A program made the position numbers and the translations under genes. Below, piece by piece: positions 25,191 through 32,736 of a stretch of DNA of 64,000 nt (within the stretch, counting starts at the first letter, position 1; each line of letters starts with the position of its first letter). Source of the DNA: JAOUEA01 sp963821925 (GTDB lineage Bacteria; Actinomycetota; UBA4738; HRBIN12); NCBI GenBank assembly GCA_963821925.1, contig CAWGFO010000010.1, forward strand, positions 124,001-188,000, given 5' to 3'. Under the pieces are notes generated by a model, which did no database searches, was not told where the DNA came from, and saw nothing but the letters and a program-made list of their open reading frames with translations.

Positions 25191-28100
25191 TCGGCTTCAC
25201 CTCGCAGCACGCCCGTCACGGACGAGCGCATCAGGACCCGCATCGAGGCCGCGAGCGAGAGCGCCGTCATCAGCACGATCGCGGCGACCGAGACGCCGAG
25301 CGCGGGCCAGTCCATCACGAGCACGGGCGGCGGGTACGAGACCCCCAGGCTCGTCCCGACGTATGGCATCACGAGCTTCAGCAAGCCGTACCCGATCGCG
25401 AGGCCGGCCACCAGCGCGAACCCGAGGAGGCCCGTCTGCTCCAGGATCAGCGTCCGTCGGATCTGCCGCGCCTCCGTGCCCATCGCGCGGAGCGCTGCGA
25501 ACTCGTAGTCGCGCCGGCGCTGCGCGAAGTACAGGCCCGCCGCCACGCCGATCACGACCAGACCCAGCCCGCCGGCAGCCGCGGTGAAGTTCATCCCCAC
25601 GGCCAGCGACTGCGGCAGTTGCGCCAGGATCCCCTCGATCGGTCCGGTGGCCTCGACCGCGCCGGTGAAGAACCCGAGATCGTGCAGCGCGGCGCTCGGG
25701 TCATCGGGACCGTTCGCCCACACCTCGCTGAGCGTGAGGCCGGCCTCGGGGATCGCGAACTGCCGCTCGAGGAGCGCGGGGGCGCTCACCACCACGAAGG
25801 GAGCGTTCGGGACGACCGAGGGGAACTGCGACGCGGTCGCGACGACGCGGACGTCGATGTGCTGGCCGGCCATCGTGACCCCGAAGGTCTGTCCGAGCTC
25901 GGCGGCCACGGCATCCGAGACGAGCGCCGGCATCGGCGCCGCGTGCGGGGCGATCCCTCCGATGACGTTGCCGGCCCCCGGGTTGACGTCGTAGGTGACG
26001 CCGTCGCCGGAGGGGGTGAGGGTCCCCGAGCTGCCCCGCCAGGTGATGGGTTCCCAGTCCGCGATCGGCACGGGGGCCCCGTCGATCGCGACGCCGCCGA
26101 TCTCGATCGAGAGCTCGAAGGGAAGGTCGAGCGTGGTCTCCGCGCGGAACGTGATCGAGAGCAACCGGTCGGCGCCCGCGATCGGCAGGTCGTACGAACC
26201 CAGGCCGGGCTCGAGCGGCACGGGATCGGTGGCCGTGACGCGGCCGTCGGCGTCGATCGTGGTGGCCTGCAACGCCAGGCCGGCGGCCTCTTCCGGCACC
26301 CGGAGATCGACCGTGAGCGTCGTCGCGCCGGCGGGGACGGCCGAGCCCAGCGTCCCGTTCTCGAGGTCCGCGAGGATCGTCTCGATGTCGGTCTCGGAGA
26401 AGTCGCCGCGCCACCAACCGCCGTCGAGGTACGTGGCCGGGTCGACGCCGAGCGCCGTCGGCGGCAACGAGAACGACCCGCCGGACAAGCTCGGTTCGGT
26501 GCGGACGATCGGGGTCATCCCCGCCGGGAGGCGCCTGATCGCGGCCAGCGGCTGTTCGGGCGGCGTGACCGCCACGTTCCAATCGCCCCCGACCTGGGTG
26601 TGTGCCGAGTCCGAATGGTTCGTCAGCACGATCGCGCGGTACGAGGTCGAGACCACGAGCAGGCCCATCGACAGCAGGAGCAGGAGCGCGGCGGCGAACC
26701 CGGTCCCGGGCGCGCGCTCGAGCCGGCGACCCGCGAGGTACAGGGGCAGCCCCTTGACCCGGCCGATCCGCCGGTCGAGCCGCCGCAGGACGAACAGCAG
26801 CAGGCGCAGCGCCAGGAACGAGGCCCCGAACAGCAGCAACGTCGGCGCCGCGAGCACGAGCGGGTCGATCGTCCCCGACCCGGGGTCCGGCTTCGTGCCG
26901 CCGCGCAGCTGCAGGTAGGCGAAGAGCCCGAGCGGGATCACGAAGAGCTCGACCGGGATCCGCGCCAGCAGCGGCCGCTCCTCGCGGGAGGCGGCCCGGC
27001 GCTCCTCGAGCACGGTGCGGCCCACCACCGGGATCGACAGCAGGATCAGGATCAGCGCGCCCACCGCGGCCGTCCCGAGGCCCAGGAGGATCGCTTCCCG
27101 GGTGAGTCGCACGGGGAACAGCACGCCGGGCAGGGTCGGCCCGTTCGATCGCCCCGCGAGCTGCGCGAGCAGCAGGCCGATCCCGAGGCCCAGGGGGAAC
27201 GCGATCGCGGCGCTGATCGAGGCCTGCACCGACTGCGCGAAGAGCAGCGTCCGTTGCGAGAACCCGCGGCTGTGCAGCACGGCCAGTTCGAACGTCTGGC
27301 GCGTGAGCGTGAGCGCGCCCACGCCGGCCAGCACGGCGAGCGTGACCGCGCCGATCTGGAAGACCACGAGCAGGATCGGGATCCGGAGGTTCTCGACCCG
27401 CTGGTCCACGAGCCGCAGGAGGGTGTCGAGGCCGGTCGCCAGCCGGACCGTCTGCATCCCGGCGGTCCCCTCGAGGCCGTCGGCCATCGCCACGAGCTGC
27501 CCGGGGACGCGCGTGGCCTCCTCGTACGGGAGGCCCGTGAGTCCCAGGTAGACGTCCCACGTGAACTCGGGCGCCAACGCGAGATCCGTGATCGCCTGCT
27601 GCATCGTCGGCCGGTCCACGAGGAGCGGGAACGGATCGGAGCTGTCGCCGACCGGGAACGGGAAGCGCGACCCGAACCAGAAGGGGTCGTTCGGGTCCGG
27701 CGTGTCGTAGGTGGCCGAGATCACGAGGTCGAGCGCCTGATCCGTGGGTCCGAGGATCGTCAGGGTGTCGCCGACCTTCAGGCCGAGCGTGTCCGCGGTG
27801 CCGCCCGAGATCGCGACCTGGCCGTCGGCCGGCGCCTCGCCCTCGAGGGGGAGATGCTCGAAGCCGCCCTCGCGGTACAGCAGGGGCACGGAGGCCAGAG
27901 AGTCCTCGAGCCGAACGGTGGCCTGGGCCTGCCCGACGATCTCCGCCGCGGGCACCCCCGTGGCGCGCGCCTGCGCGGCCACCGCGTCGTCGGCCGCCGC
28001 CCAGTCGAACGTGCCGCTGCCGTAGACGCCGAACCGGGCGTTCGAGACCGCGACCCCGGCGCCGTCGAGCGACGACGACAGGATCGCCTCCCGCGCGGCG

Positions 28101-28219
28101 TCCGCGTAGATCGGGCCCGCTACGAGCACGCCCACCGTGAACGCGAGCGTGACGATGACGGCGAGGCCCAGCAGGCGCTGGGCCGCGAACCGCCTGAGCA
28201 CGAATCGGATCGTCGCCAT
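25187..28219 (-). CDS. Large FtsX-like ABC permease with two FtsX domains
   Basis: 1010-residue membrane protein, first gene of the operon. Its layout is one N-terminal helix (about 15-37), a large extracytoplasmic domain (about 40-290), an FtsX helix block (about 300-420), further helices to about 560, a second large extracytoplasmic domain (about 560-880) and a C-terminal FtsX block (about 890-1010, ending LAASMRVLMRSSVTGVLRG). This is the mechanotransmission-type exporter design used for lipoproteins, peptides or antibiotics; the substrate is unknown. ATG 28219 is chosen because residues before it are a shadow and the first helix follows. Confidence 0.85.
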   Translation of the reverse strand: MATIRFVLRRFAAQRLLGLAVIVTLAFTVGVLVAGPIYADAAREAILSSSLDGAGVAVSNARFGVYGSGTFDWAAADDAVAAQARATGVPAAEIVGQAQATVRLEDSLASVPLLYREGGFEHLPLEGEAPADGQVAISGGTADTLGLKVGDTLTILGPTDQALDLVISATYDTPDPNDPFWFGSRFPFPVGDSSDPFPLLVDRPTMQQAITDLALAPEFTWDVYLGLTGLPYEEATRVPGQLVAMADGLEGTAGMQTVRLATGLDTLLRLVDQRVENLRIPILLVVFQIGAVTLAVLAGVGALTLTRQTFELAVLHSRGFSQRTLLFAQSVQASISAAIAFPLGLGIGLLLAQLAGRSNGPTLPGVLFPVRLTREAILLGLGTAAVGALILILLSIPVVGRTVLEERRAASREERPLLARIPVELFVIPLGLFAYLQLRGGTKPDPGSGTIDPLVLAAPTLLLFGASFLALRLLLFVLRRLDRRIGRVKGLPLYLAGRRLERAPGTGFAAALLLLLSMGLLVVSTSYRAIVLTNHSDSAHTQVGGDWNVAVTPPEQPLAAIRRLPAGMTPIVRTEPSLSGGSFSLPPTALGVDPATYLDGGWWRGDFSETDIETILADLENGTLGSAVPAGATTLTVDLRVPEEAAGLALQATTIDADGRVTATDPVPLEPGLGSYDLPIAGADRLLSITFRAETTLDLPFELSIEIGGVAIDGAPVPIADWEPITWRGSSGTLTPSGDGVTYDVNPGAGNVIGGIAPHAAPMPALVSDAVAAELGQTFGVTMAGQHIDVRVVATASQFPSVVPNAPFVVVSAPALLERQFAIPEAGLTLSEVWANGPDDPSAALHDLGFFTGAVEATGPIEGILAQLPQSLAVGMNFTAAAGGLGLVVIGVAAGLYFAQRRRDYEFAALRAMGTEARQIRRTLILEQTGLLGFALVAGLAIGYGLLKLVMPYVGTSLGVSYPPPVLVMDWPALGVSVAAIVLMTALSLAASMRVLMRSSVTGVLRGEAE

Positions 28220-28227
28220 AGGTCGAT

Positions 28228-28255
28228 GGGCTCCCTGGGAGCCCGCCCGATGATA
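28228..28255 (-). promoter_or_regulatory. Promoter and palindrome before the FtsX-type exporter operon
   Basis: The minus-strand TATCAT (28255-28250) is a likely -10 box. A perfect 7-bp inverted repeat GGGCTCC-CTG-GGAGCCC (28228-28244) covers the expected transcription start. It would be an operator in DNA or a small hairpin at the 5' end of the mRNA. Confidence 0.45.
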
Positions 28256-28349
28256 GGGCGATGCCGCCTCCGGCCCACCGCCAGGGTTGCGGAATCGTGC
28301 CGTTCGAGGCAACGGCCGCTCGCTCGCCGGGGGTCCGCGGGACGGCTGC

Positions 28350-28398
28350 TAGGCTGGGCCTTCCGACCCGTTCCGAGCCCCGTCCGGTCTCGCCGGAC
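28350..28398 (+). promoter_or_regulatory. Promoter and leader hairpin of the aminotransferase-serA unit
   Basis: TAGGCT at 28350-28355 gives a leader of about 59 bases. The leader holds a perfect 6-bp hairpin, GTCCGG (28382-28387) with CCGGAC (28393-28398), just before the GAGGAG ribosome site. Confidence 0.45.
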
Positions 28399-28421
28399 AC
28401 CGTCGAGGAGTGATCAGCACC

Positions 28422-29576
28422 GTGGATAGGCCCGAGATCATCCTGGCCCCCGGCCCCACCCCGATCCCGCCCGAGGTCTACCTGGCCCAGGGCAGCCCGC
28501 TCGTCTACCACCGCGGCCCCGGCTTCGGGAACCTGATGCGCGACGTCACGGACCGGCTCAAGCAGCTCTATCGCACCGAGGACGCCGACGTGCTGCTGAT
28601 GACGTCCTCGGGGAGCGGCGGCCTCGAGTCCGCGGTGCAGAACCTCTTCTCGCCGGGCGACGAGGTCTTCGTGCCGCTCGCCGGGTTCTTCTCGGAGCGG
28701 TTCAAGCGGCTGGCGGAGGCCTTCGGGCTCACGGTGCGCACGATCGAGTACGAGTGGGGCGCCAAGATCCGGCCGGCAGATGTCGCGGCCGCGCTCGCCG
28801 AGCACCCGGTGAAGGCCGTGCTGCTCACGCAGTCCGAGACCTCGACGGGCGTGATCCAGCCGGTCGAGGAGCTGGCTCGCGTCGCGCGCGAGGCCGGCGC
28901 GCTCGTGGTGGTCGACGTCGTGTCGTCGCTCGGCGCGGTGCCGTTCGCGTTCGACGAGTGGGGGATCGATGTCGCGGTGGGCGGCTCCCAGAAGGCGCTC
29001 TCGGCGAGTCCCGGCATCGCGTTCGTCGCGATCAGCGACCGGGCGTGGGCCGCGTGCGAGACCGCCACGAACCCGCGCTTCTACTTCGACTGGCGCATCT
29101 ACAAGACGTTCGCCGACCTGCCCCACCCCGAGAACCCCTGGACGCCCGCGATCAGCGTGATGCAGGGCCTGCAGGCCGCCCTCCACCTGTACTTCCAGGA
29201 CGGCGTCGACGTCGCGCTCGCGCGGCACCGGATGCTCTCCACCGCCGTGAAGGAGGGCGCGAAGGCGCTCGGCCTCGATCTCTTCGGCGAGGGGCTCGAG
29301 GACAACTGGACCGTCACCGCGATCCGCGCGCCCGAGGCCGCCGACGCCGACGCGATCAGCGACCGGATCCGCGCCGACTGGGGCTGCGTGCTCGCGCCCG
29401 GCCAGGGCCCGCTGAAGGGGAGGGTCTTCCGGATCGGGCACTTCGGCTACTTCAGCGAGCTCGACATCATCCGGGGACTGGCGGCGCTCGAGATGACGCT
29501 CGAGTCGCTCGGCCACCCCGTGAAGCGCGGCGCGGCCGTCGCGGCGGCCGAGACCGTGTTCCTGGAGTCCCGATAG
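28422..29576 (+). CDS. Class V aminotransferase (alanine-glyoxylate / phosphoserine type)
   Basis: 384-residue PLP enzyme. The PLP-binding Lys is K191 in GGSQKALSASPG; VVVDVVSSLGAVPF supplies the conserved Asp. It is of the alanine-glyoxylate/serine-pyruvate aminotransferase type rather than classical SerC. Its position 1 base before serA suggests it is the phosphoserine aminotransferase of serine synthesis, as proposed for other organisms with this pairing. GTG 28422 is preferred over GTG 28410 because GAGGAG (28403-28408) is correctly spaced only for the former. No serB is seen nearby. Confidence 0.85.
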   Translation: MDRPEIILAPGPTPIPPEVYLAQGSPLVYHRGPGFGNLMRDVTDRLKQLYRTEDADVLLMTSSGSGGLESAVQNLFSPGDEVFVPLAGFFSERFKRLAEAFGLTVRTIEYEWGAKIRPADVAAALAEHPVKAVLLTQSETSTGVIQPVEELARVAREAGALVVVDVVSSLGAVPFAFDEWGIDVAVGGSQKALSASPGIAFVAISDRAWAACETATNPRFYFDWRIYKTFADLPHPENPWTPAISVMQGLQAALHLYFQDGVDVALARHRMLSTAVKEGAKALGLDLFGEGLEDNWTVTAIRAPEAADADAISDRIRADWGCVLAPGQGPLKGRVFRIGHFGYFSELDIIRGLAALEMTLESLGHPVKRGAAVAAAETVFLESR

Positions 29577-29577
29577 C

Positions 29578-31158
29578 GTGCGCGTCCTCGTCACCGAACC
29601 GCTCTCCCCGCAAGGGCTGCAGCTGCTCGAGACCGACTTCCAGGTCGACGTGCGCACCGACCTCGCGAAGGACGGGTCGCTCGCGGCCGAGATCGCGCCC
29701 TACGACGCGCTGATCATCCGGAGCGCGACGCAGGTCACCGCCGAGGTCCTCGAGGCCGCGGCGAACCTGAAGGTGGTCGCCCGCGCGGGGATCGGGCTGG
29801 ACAACGTCGACGTCGACGCCGCCACGCGCCGCGGCGTGATGGTCGTGAACGCCCCGCAGTCGAACATCATCAGCGCGGCCGAGCAGGCGATGGCGCTGTT
29901 GCTCGCGCAGGCGCGGAACATCCCGCAGGCGAACGCCGCCCTGAAGCAGGGCGCGTGGGAGCGCACGAGGTGGGAGGGCGTGGAGCTCGCCGGCAAGACG
30001 ATCGGGCTCGTGGGGCTGGGCCGGGTCGGCGGGCTCGTGGCTACGCGCGCGGCCGGGTTCGGGATGCGGGTGATCGCGTTCGATCCGTACGTGAGCGCCG
30101 ACCGCGCCAAGGAGATGGGCGTCGACGTGATGCCCACGCTCGAGGCGCTGCTCGTGCAGGCCGACTTCGTCTCGATCCACCTGCCGCGCACGCCCGAGAC
30201 CGAGGGGCTGATCGGCGAGCACGAGCTCAGCCTGATGAAGCCGGGCGCGCGCCTCGTGAACACCGCCCGCGGCGGGCTCGTCGACGAGGCGGCGCTCACG
30301 AAGGCGCTCGAGTCCGGGCACCTGGGGGGCGCCGCGCTCGACGTGTTCGCGACCGAGCCCACGACGGACAGCCCGCTGTTCGCGCTCGACAACGTCGTGG
30401 TCACCCCCCACCTGGGCGCCTCGACGAGGGAGGCGCAGGACAAGGCCGGCACCACGGTCGCCGAGATGGTGCGGCTCGCGCTGAAGGGCGAGTTCGTGCC
30501 CTACGCCGTGAACGTCTCGGCGGGCGCCGAGGTCACCGAGGTCGTGCGACCCTACGTGCCGCTCGCGGAGCGCCTGGGTGTGCTCGTGGCCGGCCTCGCC
30601 GAGGGCGGGGTGCGCTCGATGGTGGCCTCCTACCTGGGCCGTATCGCCGAGTCGGACACGCGCGTGCTGACCCTGGCGATCCTCAAGGGGATCCTGAGCC
30701 GATCGGTGCACGAGCCGGTGTCGTTCGTGAACGCGCCGATGCTCGCGAAGGAGCGCGGCCTCACGGTGAGCGAGATGCGCTCGACCGTCTCGCAGGACTA
30801 CGTCAGCCTGATCGCGCTGCGCGCCGAGACCGACGAGGGTCCGGTCAGCGCCCAAGGCACGATCATCGGGCGGCAGGCGGAGCGGGTGTTGCGCGTCGAC
30901 GACTTCGACATCGAGGTGACGCCCGCCCGCAACATGGTGTTCTTCACCTACGAGGACCGCCCCGGGATCATCGGGAAGGTCGGCACGATCCTGGGGGAGC
31001 ACGACATCAACATCGCCACGATGGACGTCGGCCGCAAGCCCGAGCTCCACGAGGCCCTGATGTGCCTCACCGTCGACACCGAGGTGCCGTCGAACGTGCT
31101 CGACCACATCGGCGAGGCGATCGAGGCCCGCCGGATCCGCACCGTCACCGTCCCGTAG
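29578..31158 (+). CDS. serA: D-3-phosphoglycerate dehydrogenase
   Basis: 526-residue long-form SerA, the first step of serine synthesis (3-phosphoglycerate to 3-phosphohydroxypyruvate). It has the NAD-binding GLVGLGRVGGLVA, catalytic Arg in NTARGGLVDE, His in TPHLGAST, an ASB (intervening) domain at about 320-450 and a C-terminal ACT domain (YEDRPGIIGKVGTILGEHD), so serine feedback control is plausible. The GTG at 29578 follows the aminotransferase stop by one base. Confidence 0.95.
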   Translation: MRVLVTEPLSPQGLQLLETDFQVDVRTDLAKDGSLAAEIAPYDALIIRSATQVTAEVLEAAANLKVVARAGIGLDNVDVDAATRRGVMVVNAPQSNIISAAEQAMALLLAQARNIPQANAALKQGAWERTRWEGVELAGKTIGLVGLGRVGGLVATRAAGFGMRVIAFDPYVSADRAKEMGVDVMPTLEALLVQADFVSIHLPRTPETEGLIGEHELSLMKPGARLVNTARGGLVDEAALTKALESGHLGGAALDVFATEPTTDSPLFALDNVVVTPHLGASTREAQDKAGTTVAEMVRLALKGEFVPYAVNVSAGAEVTEVVRPYVPLAERLGVLVAGLAEGGVRSMVASYLGRIAESDTRVLTLAILKGILSRSVHEPVSFVNAPMLAKERGLTVSEMRSTVSQDYVSLIALRAETDEGPVSAQGTIIGRQAERVLRVDDFDIEVTPARNMVFFTYEDRPGIIGKVGTILGEHDINIATMDVGRKPELHEALMCLTVDTEVPSNVLDHIGEAIEARRIRTVTVP

Positions 31159-31187
31159 CGAGCGACACCGCATCGTTTCCGGGCAGG

Positions 31188-31219
31188 TCGTTCGACATCG
31201 AACGATACCGTGTTAGACT
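31188..31219 (+). promoter_or_regulatory. Promoter with palindromic operator for the leader-MFS unit
   Basis: The -10 box TAGACT is at 31214-31219. TTCGAC (31191-31196) stands 17 bases upstream as a -35 element. The -35 is embedded in a perfect 8-bp inverted repeat, TCGTTCGA-CA-TCGAACGA (31188-31205). Its core CGTTCG-N4-CGAACG is identical to the operator on the hpa promoter at 40336-40351. Confidence 0.7.
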
Positions 31220-31229
31220 CCTCGCGGCT

Positions 31230-31310
31230 ATGAAGCGGACCTTCCTGACGACCGGCATGCCCGGCAGCGTGCGAGTGCGGCGGATCTCGCCCACCGCACC
31301 GGCTGCCTAG
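31230..31310 (+). CDS. 26-residue leader peptide upstream of MFS exporter
   Basis: A short ORF from ATG 31230 to TAG 31308-31310, 10 bases after the -10 box and therefore on a nearly leaderless 5' end. The peptide begins MKRTFLTTGMPG and contains R15-V16-R17-R18, an Arg-X-Arg pattern like those known to stall ribosomes in the presence of macrolides. Its stop is 47 bases before the MFS start. The ORF's own start region is complementary to the MFS start region. It is probably a regulatory cis-acting peptide rather than a functional protein. Confidence 0.65.
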   Translation: MKRTFLTTGMPGSVRVRRISPTAPAA

Positions 31311-31359
31311 GTCGTCAGCAGCACCCCCGGTCCACCACCCCGCAAGGAGTCCGCTTCAT
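31230..31359 (+). promoter_or_regulatory. Attenuator-like RNA structure sequestering the MFS start
   Basis: Outer stem: ATGAAGCGGAC (31230-31240) is exactly complementary to GTCCGCTTCAT (31349-31359), which includes the MFS start codon; CCTT/AAGG pairing next to it can also cover the Shine-Dalgarno AAGGAG (31344-31349). Inner stem: CTGACGACC (31245-31253) with GGTCGTCAG (31310-31318). A third pair is GGCAGC (31263-31268) with GCTGCC (31302-31307). All arms on the left lie inside the leader ORF, so translation of the leader would melt them. Confidence 0.7.
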
Positions 31360-32611
31360 GAGCCGCTCACCTCGTTCCAACATCAGACGTCTGGCCATCG
31401 GCCGCCTGATCTCCGTCACCGGAGGCGCCGCCGCGTACGCCGCCCTGATGTTCACCGTCTGGGAGCAGACCCACTCGACCGCCTGGCAGTCGGGCACGCT
31501 GCTGCTCACGTTCGGCGTGGTCGGGATCATGGGGCCGCTGACGGGGCACCTGGGCGACCGGTTCGACCGGCGCAGGGTGATGATCGCCGCGGAGGCGGTC
31601 GCGGCGACGTTCTTCCTGGCGATGGCCTTCGTCGACGTCACCTGGCTCCTCGTGGCGCTGGCCTTCGGGTCGGCGATCGCGGAGTCGCCGTTCTGGTCGG
31701 CCTCGGCCGCCGCGATCCCGGCGCTCGCCGAGAGCGACGAGGACATCGCGTGGGCGAACAGCCTGCTCGGCCTCGGCCGCAACGCCGGGATCATGATCGG
31801 CCCGGTGATCGGCGGGCTGCTCGTGGGGCCGCTCGGTGCCTCCTGGGTGTTCGGCCTGAACGCGATCACGTTCATGGTCTCGCTGGCGCTCACGGTGTCG
31901 GTGCGCGGCGACTTCCGGCAGGCGCGCAGCGCTGAGGAGGAGGCCGAGCACGAGGGCATGGCCGCGGGGATCAAGTTCCTGTGGCGGGACCGGCCGCTCC
32001 GCACGATGGTTACGGCGTGGATCGTGTTCCTGCTGGGCGCCGGTATGGGCATGGTGGCCGACGCCCCGCTCGCCGAGGCCTTCGACGCCGGGGCGATGGG
32101 CTTCGGCCTGCTGATCGCGTGCTGGGGCGGCGGCTCGGTGATCGGGTCGCTCCTGGGGCGCAAGCTGACGGCCCGGACCGAGCCGATGTGGCTCGTGCTC
32201 GGGGCGGGGGGGATCGCCCTCGGCCACCTCGGGGTGGGCCTGGCACCGGTGTTCTCCCTGGTGCTCGTGTTCGGCCTGATGATGGGCGCGAGCGACGGCA
32301 TCACGATGGTGGCCGAGCAGGGCATCATGCAGCGGAGGACGCCCGACGCGGTGCGCAGTCGCGTGCTCGCGGCGTTCGACGCGGTGCTGTCGCTGGGACT
32401 GGCGTTCGCCTACATCCTGGCCGGCCCCGTGCTCGCCGCGATCGGCCCTCAGAAGATCTACCTGCTGGGCGGCGTCGCGGCGCTCATCGCGACCGCGGTG
32501 CTGTTCCCGTTGCGGCGCCTCAGCCCGGCGGAGGACGCGATCGAGGCGGGCGCGCCCGGCGAAGCCGCCGGCGGGCTCGAGGTCGAGCGGGCGATCGCCC
32601 CGCCCGTCTGA
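31358..32611 (+). CDS. MFS exporter (MefA/EntS-like)
   Basis: 417-residue transporter with about twelve helices, of the MFS group that includes macrolide efflux (Mef) and EntS-like exporters. It has GHLGDRFDRRRVMI as the loop 2-3 motif and AWANSLLGLGRNAGIMIGPVIGG in the helix 5 region. The Shine-Dalgarno AAGGAG is ideally spaced (8 bases) but can be paired with the leader RNA. Export of a toxic or ribosome-targeting compound is the natural reading of the stall-type leader; the actual substrate is unknown. The operator shared with the aromatic cluster could instead indicate an aromatic compound. Confidence 0.82.
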   Translation: MSRSPRSNIRRLAIGRLISVTGGAAAYAALMFTVWEQTHSTAWQSGTLLLTFGVVGIMGPLTGHLGDRFDRRRVMIAAEAVAATFFLAMAFVDVTWLLVALAFGSAIAESPFWSASAAAIPALAESDEDIAWANSLLGLGRNAGIMIGPVIGGLLVGPLGASWVFGLNAITFMVSLALTVSVRGDFRQARSAEEEAEHEGMAAGIKFLWRDRPLRTMVTAWIVFLLGAGMGMVADAPLAEAFDAGAMGFGLLIACWGGGSVIGSLLGRKLTARTEPMWLVLGAGGIALGHLGVGLAPVFSLVLVFGLMMGASDGITMVAEQGIMQRRTPDAVRSRVLAAFDAVLSLGLAFAYILAGPVLAAIGPQKIYLLGGVAALIATAVLFPLRRLSPAEDAIEAGAPGEAAGGLEVERAIAPPV

Positions 32612-32638
32612 GGCGACCGCTCCGACGGCGACGACGGC

Positions 32639-32667
32639 CCGGCATCCCGGTGACCCCGGGGTGCCGG
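32639..32667 (+). terminator. Hairpin terminator after MFS exporter
   Basis: CCGGCATCCCGG (32639-32650) pairs with CCGGGGTGCCGG (32656-32667), 12 bp with one G-T pair and a 5-base loop. No T run follows. Confidence 0.6.
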
Positions 32668-32736
32668 CCGTTACCGCCGTGGCGGCGTCCGGAGGTACGG
32701 TGCCCCTTCGGCCCGCCCGGGTCGAACGGAGGCATG

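Noticed and set aside
25701..29657. A 1318-codon open frame on the minus strand, and many other long open frames antisense to genes
   Set aside because: They are shadows created by the strong GC third-position bias of the real genes; their translations are Arg/Pro/Gly-rich low-complexity sequence without domains.
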